DNA from: Pseudo-nitzschia pungens
Taxonomy: Eukaryota > Bacillariophyta > Bacillariophyceae > Bacillariales > Bacillariaceae
Direction: 5' to 3'
NCBI GenBank assembly: GCA_037355855.1
Contig: CM074758.1
Location: 7,971,001-8,035,000 of the forward strand
Length of the DNA stretch: 64,000 nucleotides
The position numbers were made by a program, and so were the translations under genes. Positions 1 to 10,185 of this stretch are shown one piece after another (the first letter of the stretch is position 1; each line of letters begins with the position of its first letter). Under the pieces are notes generated by a model, which was not told where the DNA came from, made no database searches, and worked only from the letters and a program-made list of their open reading frames with translations.

Positions 1-2
1 CA

Positions 3-224
3 GCAAGGGACTTCACTAGAAGGGAGAGAGGGAGCTGTAAATTTAAGTACGCCCGAAGGAAGCTGATATGGGATTGTGTAGAGAGGTTGCTAAATAAAGG
101 GAATGATCTGAGTACAGCATGTAATAAGATCAGGCATGCCTTTGGAGACGTGTCGATGACATGCCTTAGCGATTCGATCCGAAAGGACAACCAAAGCGCC
201 CGACCAAATCCAAATCTGCGCTGA
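3..224 (+). pseudogene. C-terminal fragment of Crypton-like tyrosine recombinase gene
   Basis: An open frame enters from the left window edge and ends at a TGA (222-224), giving about 73 residues. They align by eye with the C-terminus of the - strand gene at 8,310-12,700: both have an A-R-[DE]-F-T-R start, a [YK]-[AS]-R-R block, E-R-L-L-N-[KR]-G-N-D and T-A-C-[NH]-K-I, then G-D-x-S-M-T. This basic segment follows the catalytic domain in that family and may bind DNA (inference). The rest of the gene lies outside the window, so whether this copy is complete is unknown. The fragment is in opposite orientation to the other copies. Confidence 0.7.
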
Positions 225-479
225 GGCGCTGCTGATTGCTGTTTGTCAGATAGGGGAAGTACCCCTGTTGTTGCTGCTAAGGCATGTTTAATTATTTCAA
301 GTTTATTGTTGTTACCCTTGTCGGTCTGTGGATCTGCTCTTCAGATTGGCCGACCCGATGTCAAGTAAAATCAGATAACATTTAAAAAAAGAATCGATGT
401 CAATTTTTATCACGTGATTTTACACGGTGTTCTGAGTTTTTGACTTCGAAATATTTTTGTGATGCGTTCTAACGGTCTT
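225..479 (+). repeat. 3' terminal non-coding region of Crypton-like element
   Basis: This follows the recombinase stop codon. It matches, in inverted orientation, 6,661-6,905, 8,080-8,300 and 13,199-13,430. Shared landmarks are GGGGAAGTACCCCTG, a stretch around GTTGTTACCCTTGTCGG, and ATCACGTGATTTTA. The sequence is cut at 479 by the gypsy insertion; the continuation of the same terminal region resumes at 6,351. Confidence 0.75.
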
Positions 480-672
480 TGCCGTGCACCGGAAGACAGT
501 CACGAGTCCACTCGGGACTGGATTAAGGATAAGGATAAAAACAATTAGCGAGTCGACGGAATCGCCGACTGTATTGGAGAGGTCTGAGAACTGTAACAGA
601 TAGACTAACCAATAGAGCTCACAATTTGCATATCACTACTATTCTAATCACTAGTAGACCCGGGGTATGGCA
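480..672 (+). repeat. 5' LTR of gypsy-1
   Basis: 193 bp, beginning TGCCGTGCACC and ending GGTATGGCA, so the ends carry the short inverted TGCC/GGCA expected of an LTR. It is identical by eye to 6,158-6,350. A related, diverged LTR stands alone on the other strand at 29,976-30,157. Confidence 0.95.
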
Positions 673-1420
673 TGATTTTAAAATCAAGCTGAGTGCTGAC
701 GACCATGAGCAGAAGGGGATCGACTGGCCAAGGCGCCACCGAGACCGAAAGGACTGGCGACAAATGGAGGCACAGAGAAGCAAAACAGGGAGAAGGATAT
801 CCAGTGTCTGCAGCACAAGGAAGACCGACCCCAGCAACTGTTAGCACCATTAGATGGGGCAACAGCAGCAACAGAGACACCTAAGTACCTGAACAGGACC
901 ATGGTCGACAACAGGATGTAATCGAAAAATTCGAAAATACACACTGAAAAAGTGACACATAAATCAGTGAGTGGACTAATTGGACCAACACTGAGTGGGT
1001 GGACAGACCGTAGGAGGCATGCCAACCAAAACCGAAATATACGGATATCCGGAAAGGTATATAACCAAATACCCAAGCACCACTAATCCCACGGGAAAAG
1101 GGAAGTGGGACCGGCCCGGTGACGACTTAATAGAGAAGCAACGCCGGAGAACCACGGGAACCGAATCCCACGAAATAAAAACAGAAACAACTCCGGGGAA
1201 CCACAGGATTCCCGTGAGCTAAAGAGAGAAACAACTCCCACCACTGGACAAACCAGGGGGAGAATCAGTTACAACACGAGTTATCACGAGAGCAGTGGAA
1301 ATCCAGCAAACAAACTGGAGGACCTGAGCAATCACTTTTTGCTCTGTCGCAACACAAACAGCAAAGATAACAGAAATAGTGTAACTAAATTAACAATAAT
1401 AGAAAACTGATTAACTCACC
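673..1420 (+). other. gypsy-1 untranslated leader with primer-binding region
   Basis: About 750 bp between the 5' LTR and gag. The primer-binding site should lie directly after 672, but the sequence there is the perfect 14-bp palindrome TGATTTTAAAATCA (673-686). It is not the TGG-initial string expected for pairing with a tRNA 3' end. The rest is purine-rich with short open frames I do not regard as genes. The gag start is the first ATG in a good context (CACCATGG). Confidence 0.6.
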
Positions 1421-2857
1421 ATGGCGACCAAAGGAACCAAACTGAAACCTTTCAACATCACACGGGAGGACTGGCCGGAAGACGCCACCGCCGTAAAGAT
1501 GAATGTAGACAGCAAACAAGGCGGAATCGCATTCAGCGACTACCTGAAGGTTCTCAATGGTACTGAAAGACCAGAACTCTTCCTTATCTGGAAGAGAGAC
1601 TTTGACCAGAAAATTGCTGGCAATGACAAACTCCACGGAGACCAGAAACTGGACGTTTTACAGAGAATCCTCTCTAATGAGGCACTCGCACTTGTCCAAC
1701 GAACGCTCACTCGGACCTACTTGGCCGAACCAACCCACAAGGTCCATCACACCAGACGTGTACAGAAAAAGATCCAGGAGATCGAGCAACGGGACCAAGC
1801 AAACATACTACTATCAATGGGGCAAGACGCCACCGAAACTCCTACGGGAGCCTCCAAGGAAACGGCAAAGGAGAAATCTCCAAACGCCGACAAAACCGAC
1901 GCAGCCACGGCGAGATTGGACAAAGAATCGGAGACCGACAACCTCGAGTCTCCAATCCCAAAGAAAAAGGTCGCAAGCGCCCTCACCCAGTACTACCAAT
2001 CCCAGGAGTACAGGAAGGATATCATGGAGGAATGCATGCATGTCCTCAAGCTTAAAATCTTTGGCAATGACCAAAACGGCAAGCGCTCGTACATCGTCCT
2101 CCGACGATTCATGCGAGGCATGCGCGTGGACCTCAAACATGGCATCAGAGCCTGGGCCAATCGAATGGCCGAACTCCAAAGCTACCTCCCAGAACGCCTC
2201 TGGGAATGTGGCAGTGACCAAATGGAAACACCAAGAAGTTTCACCCAAGGAGAACTGAAGGAAATCTTGGATTCCAACATGACCCACTCCCAACGCGAGA
2301 AGCTGGAACACATTGGATGGGACCTCTACACCCAATCCTTTAACACCACTATCGACAAGCTCGAAAACCTGGAAATCACCATCCGGAAGGAGGCAATAAT
2401 GCAACAACGCATCACCGACCTCGAAAAGCAGACCGGCGTCACCAAGAAGACCCCCAAGGCCGCATCTGGGGGAGGACACCACGGGAAGTCCCCTGGCAAA
2501 AAGAAGCGACCTGTGGACAACAGCAACAAACAGCTATGCAAGACCTGTGGCAAGGTCCATGCCGGCAAATGCTGGAAACTAACCGGTGGTCCCCACAAGA
2601 AGGGGAAGTTCGACCGGGAAACCATCAACCTGCTCAAGGAGCACTTTGTGGCAAAAGAACAAGACTCAGACGCTGAGCAACACTCCAAACCCCACTGGGG
2701 AAGGAACCTATTGAACCACGAGTACTCTTATGTACTGGCCACGGCCCAAGCTGACCACGACGTCTCTGATGACGAGATCGACATCTCCGAACGGGAACTC
2801 AAAGAGTACAGAAGAAAGTACAGAAAGACCTTTAAAAAGAAAGATTCCCACAACTGA
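1421..2857 (+). CDS. gag: gypsy-1 Gag polyprotein
   Basis: 478 residues. The N-terminal half should form the capsid; the central part is helical and charged (K/E/R-rich). A basic, glycine- and lysine-rich nucleocapsid region begins near residue 345. It contains a compact zinc knuckle, C-x2-C-x3-H-x3-C, at Cys373, Cys376, His380 and Cys384, shorter than the retroviral C-x2-C-x4-H-x4-C. The C-terminus is acidic, then lysine-rich. The start at 1,421 is in a Kozak-like CACCATGG context. The stop (2,855-2,857) is immediately followed by ATG, and pol lies in the -1 frame. I see no lesion in gag. Confidence 0.9.
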   Translation: MATKGTKLKPFNITREDWPEDATAVKMNVDSKQGGIAFSDYLKVLNGTERPELFLIWKRDFDQKIAGNDKLHGDQKLDVLQRILSNEALALVQRTLTRTYLAEPTHKVHHTRRVQKKIQEIEQRDQANILLSMGQDATETPTGASKETAKEKSPNADKTDAATARLDKESETDNLESPIPKKKVASALTQYYQSQEYRKDIMEECMHVLKLKIFGNDQNGKRSYIVLRRFMRGMRVDLKHGIRAWANRMAELQSYLPERLWECGSDQMETPRSFTQGELKEILDSNMTHSQREKLEHIGWDLYTQSFNTTIDKLENLEITIRKEAIMQQRITDLEKQTGVTKKTPKAASGGGHHGKSPGKKKRPVDNSNKQLCKTCGKVHAGKCWKLTGGPHKKGKFDRETINLLKEHFVAKEQDSDAEQHSKPHWGRNLLNHEYSYVLATAQADHDVSDDEIDISERELKEYRRKYRKTFKKKDSHN

Positions 2858-5800
2858 ATGGCCGATACCATCCACACGGGACCCCGCATAATCAACCGGT
2901 TCGCGGACGTCTGTGTGGAGGTATTGGACAACAAGGGAAGGGAAGGATGCTCCGGGGCCTATTAGACTCCGGTTGCTCCAAATCCATCATACTACAACAG
3001 TTTGTCGACCGAAGTCAACTAACGAACCGAGACCGAAGATCTGTCACCTACAACACGTATGGAGGCAAGTTCAGAACCAAGTCTGCGGCTTCAGTGGGAC
3101 TAAGGCTGATAGAATTTTCAAACTCCAAGACCATCAAATGGACCTTCCAAGTGGATGAATATCACCACCATGAGGAAGTGCCCTATGACATGATCATAGG
3201 ATCCGACCTGATGGCACAACTGGGACTGGATATAAAATACAGCTCCCGAACAATTGAATGGCAGGGTGACTCCATTCCCATGAAGGGAATGGGGGAGCTC
3301 TCGGACCCGGACAAATGCGAGGCAGTATTCTTTGCCAACACACAGAGTCCAATCCTCCAAAAAGAGGAAGAAAGGCAATCTAAAATTTTGGACGCCGACT
3401 ACTCCAAAGTCGATATAGACGCGATGGTCAATGACCTGGAGATTACGGACGCGTCCAAGGAAGCCTTGAAGAAAACACTAAAGAAATTCCCAACACTCTT
3501 TGGAGGAGGATTGGGACTACTCAGAAATATAGAACCGGTGTCCATTGAACTCCAACCAGGGGTCAAACCGGTCCGGCAGAGGTACTATTCTGTACCCCAT
3601 GCCTTTGAACAAGCACTACGAAAGGAGATCACCAGGCTCTGTGATATTGGAGTCCTGGAGAAACTCCCCCATGATGATGACTCACCATGGGCATCCCCGA
3701 CGTTCTGTCAACCAAAGAAGACAGGGGACATTCGCGTCCTAACTGACTTTCGGAAGATGAACGCAGCCATCCAACGAAAACCATTCCCACTACCACGAAT
3801 AGGGGAAACAATCCAAAGGCTACAAAAGTTCAAATCAGCTACGGCGCTGGACTTGTCCCAAGGATACTATACCATCCCCATCTGCAAGGAGAGCCAAAAG
3901 ATTTGCTCTACCATTTTACCATGGGGAAAGTATGCCTACAAGAGACTGGCAATGGGAATCGCATGCGCACCGGATATCTTCCAGTCCATTATGATGAACC
4001 TACTCGGTGACCTGGACTATGTCCTGGTCTATATTGATGATATTCTCATCATCCAGAGGGAAGGGGAATCCGAACAGGATCACCTCAACAAAATCGATAC
4101 AGTACTCCAGAGACTGGACAATGCTGGCTTTCGGGCCAACCTCAGAAAATCCTTTTTCATGCAAAAAGAAGTGGAATATCTGGGATTTCTGTTAACAACA
4201 GAGGGCATCCAACCCCAGCCAAAGAAACTGGAGGCGATGAAGCGACTCGAAGCCCCCAAGAACACCAAGCAACTCAAGATGTTCCTTGGAATGGTAAATT
4301 TCTACCGGGATATGTGGAAGCGACGCTCCCACATCCTAGCCCCCCTCAACAAACTAGCAGGGAAGAAGGGCAAAATGAATTGGTACTGGGGACCAGCAGA
4401 GCAGAAAGCTTTCATGGAGGCGAAACGGATGCTCGCAGACGAAGCAAAACTCGCATTCCCAGACTTTACAAAACCATTTCATCTCTACTCAGACGCTAGT
4501 GACCGGCAACTGGGAGCCACAGTATGTCAGGACGGCAAACCGCTTGGCTTCTATACCTGGAAACTGAACTCCGCGCAGCTCAACTACACCGTAGGCGAAA
4601 AAGAACTCCTGGGCATAGTAGAGGGGCTAAAAGCGTTTGAAGGAATCCTATGAGGACAAGATGTGATTATTCACACAGACCATCTTAACCTGCTCTACCA
4701 GCAGATGCCCACCCAAAGGATGGTCCGGTGGAGACTTCTTATGGAGGAGTTCCACCCGGTAGTCAAGCACGTTGCTGGCAAAGACAATGACGCAGCAGAT
4801 GCATTGTCTCGACTGGATATCACTGAGGATCCAGCAGATACGGTGGAATGGCTACCACCAAATAAGCCCCTCACCTACGCGGACGAGGAAGAGCACCTCC
4901 GGCAACTCCTATTCCCACTTGGAGAAGAATCGCCGGAAGAATTCCAGGGCAATAATGCATTCCCACTTGCCCCGGACATGATCCAGTTCTACCAACAAAA
5001 GGACACCGGAATCATGAGTGCTCTGGGAAAAGACAATCGACTGACCACCAAAATGGTGGAAGGTTACAGTCTAATCCACAAGGAAGGGAAGATTCTAGTC
5101 CCGGACAAACTCAAAGACAGAGTTATGGAATGGTACCACAGCATGCTGGTCCATCCCGGCGAAAAGAGAATGGAACAGAGCATACGCTCAGTGTTCACCT
5201 GGAGAGGTCTGAGGAAGGACGTCCAGGACCTCTGTAAACACTGCCACACGTGCCAGATGTTCAAAAAGAGTGGTCGGAAGAAGTATGGACTACTACCGGA
5301 AAAAGCTGTTGAGGTTACCAAATGGCAGAGGGTCAATGTGGACCTCTGGGGACCTGCAACTGTCCACAACAAAAATGGTAAAGACTACCACATCCATGTC
5401 CTCACCATGGTGGATCCAGTGACCGGATGGTTTGAACTGGCCCATCTAAAGGACTTGCCAAACGCAGCAGAAACTCAACGTTTGTTAGACAGTACCTGGC
5501 TAGCAAGGTATCCGCGCCCAAAGGAAATTGGCTTTGATGGCGGGAGCGAGTTCAAAGCAGAGTTCCAGGAGCTCTGTGACAACATGGGGATGAAAAGAAA
5601 GCCCAGCGGCGCTTGGAACCCACAGTCCAACTCAGTACTGGAAAGAATCCACCAGGTCCTGAAGGACTGCCTATTGTCCTTTAACCTGGAACAAAGAGAC
5701 CTCCATGAGAAGGATCCTTTCAAGGAGTTCACCACCAAGGCAGCATATGCTATCAGAAGCGCCATCCACACAACGCTGGGGTATTCCCCAGCACAACTGG

Positions 5801-6129
5801 TGTTTGGAAGGGACATGTTCATGCCCGTGAATTTCCCAGTGGATTGGGAAGCAATCCAAGCAAGGAAACAGAAGAGTATCCACAAGAGTAATGTTCGGGA
5901 GAATCAGAAGAGGATTCCCCATGTTTATAAGGAAGGAGACTATGTCACCCTGGAAAGGAAGGGCATTATTCCAAAACTATCCTTCCCACGACAAGGACCT
6001 TACAAGGTGCTCAAGGCCCATAACAATGGAACTGTAACTATTGAAACTGCTCCCTTTGTAACCGACCGGGTTAACATCAGAAGGATCCATCCCTATTATT
6101 GCAGGGATAGCACTAAAGTGGGAGAGTAA
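2858..6129 (+). pseudogene. pol: gypsy-1 Pol: protease, reverse transcriptase, RNase H, integrase
   Basis: After the gag stop an ATG at 2,858 opens about 30 codons in the gag frame. The main pol frame is -1 to this and carries protease D-S-G at 2,965-2,973. The crossover must fall near the purine run AAGGGAAGGGAAGGA (2,933-2,947); programmed shift or mutation cannot be told apart here. RT has L-T-D-F-R-K and YIDD (4,030-4,041). RNase H has the first acidic motif (SDAS) and the E-K-E-L motif, then an in-frame TGA at 4,651-4,653, after which the same frame resumes with H-T-D-H-L and runs to 6,129. Integrase shows a zinc-binding H/H/C/C region, the D, D and E residues (in DLWGP, FDGGSEF and VLERIH), and a GPY-type tail. 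One nonsense codon is the clear lesion. Confidence 0.9.
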
Positions 6130-6157
6130 CTAAACGTGACAGTACCATGGAGGAGTA

Positions 6158-6350
6158 TGCCGTGCACCGGAAGACAGTCACGAGTCCACTCGGGACTGGA
6201 TTAAGGATAAGGATAAAAACAATTAGCGAGTCGACGGAATCGCCGACTGTATTGGAGAGGTCTGAGAACTGTAACAGATAGACTAACCAATAGAGCTCAC
6301 AATTTGCATATCACTACTATTCTAATCACTAGTAGACCCGGGGTATGGCA
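6158..6350 (+). repeat. 3' LTR of gypsy-1
   Basis: Identical by eye to 480-672. A short purine stretch (GGAGGAG, 6,149-6,155) just upstream is the candidate polypurine tract. The LTR is followed directly by the second copy of the target duplication (GTCTT, 6,351-6,355). Confidence 0.95.
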
Positions 6351-6905
6351 GTCTTAGGCATCGCTGACACCCATCTGAGTGAGAGAATGTAACCAAATGA
6401 GCTTTGCGCGCGCCTTATGAGCCTACGTAGGATTTGTACGTGTTTTCTGGTACTCATACTTTTAGTTGCATATTGTGTAGTTACCATCACAGTATGCAAC
6501 TAAAAAGAATGAGTACCAGAAAACATGTAGAATTTCTACGTGGGCTCATTTGGCGCGCGCAAAACTCATTTGGTTACAAAAAAGAATGAGTACCAGGGAA
6601 ACACGTACAATCCTACATGGCATTCACTCTCACTCAGATGGGCGTGAGCGATGCCTAAGACCGGTAGAACACATCACAAAAATATTTCTAAGTCGAAAAC
6701 TAAAAACAACGTGTAAAATCACGTGATAAAATTTGACATCGATTTTTTCTTTAGATGTTATCTGATTTTACTTGACATCTCTTCGGCCAATCTAAAGAGC
6801 AGATTCACAGACCGGCAAGGGTAACAACAATAAACTTGAACTTTGAAAACATGCCTTAGCAGCAACAACAGGGGTACTTCCCCTAGCCAACAAAACAAAC
6901 AGCAA
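6351..6905. repeat. Tail-to-tail junction of two Crypton-like elements (long inverted repeat)
   Basis: Reading out from about 6,500 the two sides are imperfect inverted repeats. Paired landmarks are AGTTGCATA / TATGCAACT, GAGTACCAGAAAA and its complement, GGCGCGCG blocks beside CTCATTTGG, CCCATCTGAGTGAGAG and its complement, and AGGCATCGC / GCGATGCCT. The right arm continues to 6,905 into the terminal region also found at 225-479. Without the gypsy insertion this would be a nearly 1-kb palindrome made from the 3' ends of two oppositely oriented elements. Confidence 0.75.
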
Positions 6906-7660
6906 CACTAGTAGTACTAGTAGTGAAACACCAGGGTGTTGTTGGTGCAAGGCTGCAAGGATACTACTACTGGTACTACCTAGAGTACTGTCCTGATAGA
7001 CAGCATGTATCTCCAGATGTGATTGTTTGTTTGACATACCAGAGCTCACACTTGTTTAGATGTTCTCATGGAGCTATTAGTAGTATAATACAAATACATG
7101 AAATGCTGCTAGTAATACTAGTACTACTACTAGTACTAGTACTAAGATGCATACCACCATTGGCATCATGCCCAAGCTACAGTGCTATACTACAAGGCAA
7201 CAAGATACATACAGAGCTGAACTGAGCTGAGCTGAGCTCAGCTCAGCTCCCACTTATTTTGTTCTGATCTCCTTTAAATTAGTAAGCACCATATTGGGGA
7301 TGTAATACTAGTAATGTACTACCTCTAGGGGAGTGTCTTGTAGTATCTGAGTGTGTACAATACTATCGCTTGAACTGCATCCCCCTGTAGACTCATTGCT
7401 TGCCAGCACTCTGTGGGCTGCTGTTGTTGCTGTTTCTGTTGTCTTATTCATATCTCTTGCTGATGATCAAATATCAAAGTAGTACTAGTAGTACTAGTAA
7501 TAGTAATAGACTACTACCACTACTACCACTGCTATAAGTAGTAGTACTACTACCACTACCACCACCACCACTACTACTAATAGAAGTGGTACTACTAATA
7601 GTAGCAGTAGCTTTGGCATAGTGTTTTGGTGTTTGTGTTTTTTTTCTGTGAAATAGTGAG
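6906..7660. other. Low-complexity interior of a deleted element copy
   Basis: No convincing gene. It holds ACTAGT-type microsatellite patches (6,905-6,975 and 7,105-7,145), a perfect 26-bp palindrome of GAGCT/AGCTC units (7,224-7,249) and an ACT/ACC-rich stretch (7,480-7,610). About 170 bases (7,300-7,470) match 20,818-20,960 in inverted orientation. It is flanked on the left by a Crypton-like 3' terminus and on the right by a 5' terminus, so it occupies the place of the gene in another copy. Confidence 0.5.
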
Positions 7661-8309
7661 CAAACAGTGGATTACTGACAGAAATTTCGATAGACATGAG
7701 TCCTGTTTTTATTAACAATGCAACGAAGGTTGCGCACCTCCGTGTTAATATACGGAGAAAAAAACTACTGTTTCAGCAACATTAAGGGGGTCTACAGAGC
7801 AACCGGTACTGTACTCTCAGCCATTAAAAACGGTCCCGTACGTCAAAAAATGAGGCGTACTTAGGAACGTACCTATGTATACGTACTATGTGGTAGGAGT
7901 TGCATGAGCGCGTAGCGCGCGCAACTACAGTTGCATTTTACCGATACGGTAAGGTTACCGTGATGATACAAGCACAATCTGCAACTATAAATGCACAGTA
8001 CAATAAACACGTACAATTGTACATACATGTAACAAGGCGCGCGCAGAATACTCATCAGTTGAGTCCTATGCGTAAGACCGTTGGAACGCATCACAAAATT
8101 ATTTCAAAGTCAGAACACTCAAAAACACTGCATAAAATCACGTGATAAACTTGACATCGAATTTCTTTTGAAATGTTATCTGATTTTACTTGACACTCGT
8201 CCACAGATCGACAAGGGTAACAACAATAAACTTGAACTTTGAAACTGGCCTTAGCAGCAACAACAGGGGTACTTCCCCTATCCAACAGAAATAAAGCAAC
8301 AACAAACGC
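7661..8309 (-). repeat. Junction between tandem Crypton-like copies (5' end of one, 3' end of the next)
   Basis: 7,720-7,900 resembles 12,860-13,040 and 14,380-14,560 (landmark TTGCGCACCT, then GTGTTAA and TATTAAAAAC). 7,900-8,060 resembles 13,040-13,190, including GCGCGCAAC, CAGTTGCATTTTA, ATCTGCAACTATAAATGCAC, and CACGTACAATTGTACATAC. 8,080-8,300 is the 3' terminal region shared with 225-479. The same order at two places shows head-to-tail packing on the - strand. Confidence 0.7.
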
Positions 8310-10185
8310 TCAGCACAGTTGTGGATGGGGTCCATTCTTCTTGCTGTTCCGAATCCTGATGATGAGCTGTGTCATCGAACAATCCCCATGGACACGTCAA
8401 ATCTTGTGGCATGCTGTATTAATATCGTTGCCTCTATTAAGAAGTCTTTCAACTACCTTCCAAATAATGAGTCTCCTAGAATACTTGTACTTCTCTCTTC
8501 CTCTCTCACTCCGTGTGAATTCCCTTGCAGGCTTTCGACCACCAATCCCATTCTGATACTTGTCCCACATCTGCTTGATGGTCTGAGGATGGGGATGAAG
8601 GGTAGCAGGTCTTTCAGTTTGTGGGGTTCCAGGCGCTGCAGTTCTTGTAGGGGCTCCTGCTGCTCCTCTTGTTCCTCCACCACAACGAGCAGGAGCCATC
8701 GACAATCCACGAACCATACTCATGACAGTTTGCATCTGTCTTTTCAATTCAGCAATCTCTGACAGCTGGTGGTTCCGGATCTCTCCTACATTTGCTTGGG
8801 TAGTACAGACCTTTGCATAAATCACATTCCTCCACTGTTGACCACCTCTTGCAAGAGCACCACCTTCTCCTCCAACCCCTCCTTCTTCATCCTCGAATCG
8901 GATCTCATCCAACCACACGATACCATCGACGTTCAACGCAACAACACGAATTCTATCTATCGGATTTGCCCCTTCCTCCAGCATTCTTCCTCCAAGCAAC
9001 ACAAATCTCTGGGTGATCTGCAGCTTCAAAGCAACAGGAACCATGTGCGCTACAGAGGCATCAAAACAAGCCCAAAGCAGCGCTTTCCCAAGGATCGACA
9101 CGATGCCATCACCAAAGACTCCCCGGATTGCTGGAGTGACCGAAGTAGTAATCCACTCATCTGTAAGTCCACTCCCATTCTTCTCCTTGTACAGACAAAT
9201 ACCCTTATGGCAAAGCTTGCTTGCAGCGTTCATATCAGGCCAATCCAACTGAATATCAGTATAGTTGTCTTGCATAGTTCTAGTCTTCCATCAAGCCCTG
9301 TAGTTGACATCATCCTTTGTAGCGCCGCCGCTTCTTGCCATTGTAGTCCCCCACTTCTTCACTGAGTGAGTTCCAAGGTGCCTGCACATACCATCAGGTC
9401 TAAAGTCTTGGCTATCGATGATCCCTTTTATTGCTCTTTGATAATTGTTCTTGCATCAAAGCGTCTCGTTGTCTTGCTCTTTCAAAGGGGAATTGATAGT
9501 GGAAGTTCCCTCAGCAAACAACCACTGACTGGTGCGTCCCGGTCCACTGGCAGTACTCAGCCACGCCTCGAGGTAGATTGCAAGCCCGAGATAGACACAG
9601 TACTGTGGATTCATCGATGCCAGCAGCAGTTGCTTTGGACAGTCTTGCTCTTCATGGACCTTCTTCGACCACCTCATCTGTGCAGTGAGGTACTTTGGGT
9701 ATCCCAGACTCTGTTCCAAGCAAACCTTCTTCATGTGGGAAGTATCATCCCCTCTTGCAATCATGTGGAGCTGGAACTTGAGCAACGCCGAGTGTTGATG
9801 GCTTTCAATACTTGTTCCATGTAGCAAGTCGACAACTTGCCAGAACTCATCATTTGTAAAGGATCTGTCTGCTTGGGAGTCCTTCCCAAGCAATTGCGTC
9901 TCCTTCCTTCTTACAGCGCGAATAAGGTTGTTCATTAGCCTTGATTTTGTTGGGTTCCCTGTCTCTGAGCTATCATTCCAAGCAGCAGTGTTGGGCATGA
10001 AATAAGAGATTGCTTTCTTCCAGTACATCATCGTCAACGCTCTTCCATAGCATGGGTTGTCCTCTTGGCTTGGATCGACCTTTCCATAAACCTTCCAGCA
10101 CATCCATCTGTAGATGTTGACCAGATGGACTTCAACAAGTTCATCTGGACCAAACACTCTGGTGTTAGTAGGGAACTGGATGCCA

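Larger units (their letters stand above)
480..6350 (+). mobile_element. Ty3/gypsy LTR retrotransposon (gypsy-1)
   Basis: A complete LTR element of 5,871 bp: 193-bp LTRs at 480-672 and 6,158-6,350, gag at 1,421-2,857 and pol (protease, RT, RNase H, integrase) to 6,129. The 5-bp target duplication GTCTT occurs at 475-479 and 6,351-6,355. I see no difference between the LTRs, so insertion is recent. Order PR-RT-RH-IN and a GPY-type integrase tail mark it as Ty3/gypsy, not Ty1/copia. The target was the terminal repeat of a Crypton-like element. Despite its youth the copy carries a TGA inside RNase H at 4,651 and needs a frame change before the protease. Confidence 0.95.

Noticed and set aside
8310..9460. 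UGA reassigned to an amino acid
   Set aside because: Both host genes and LINE ORF2 use TGA as their terminal stop, so the internal TGAs are better read as mutations.
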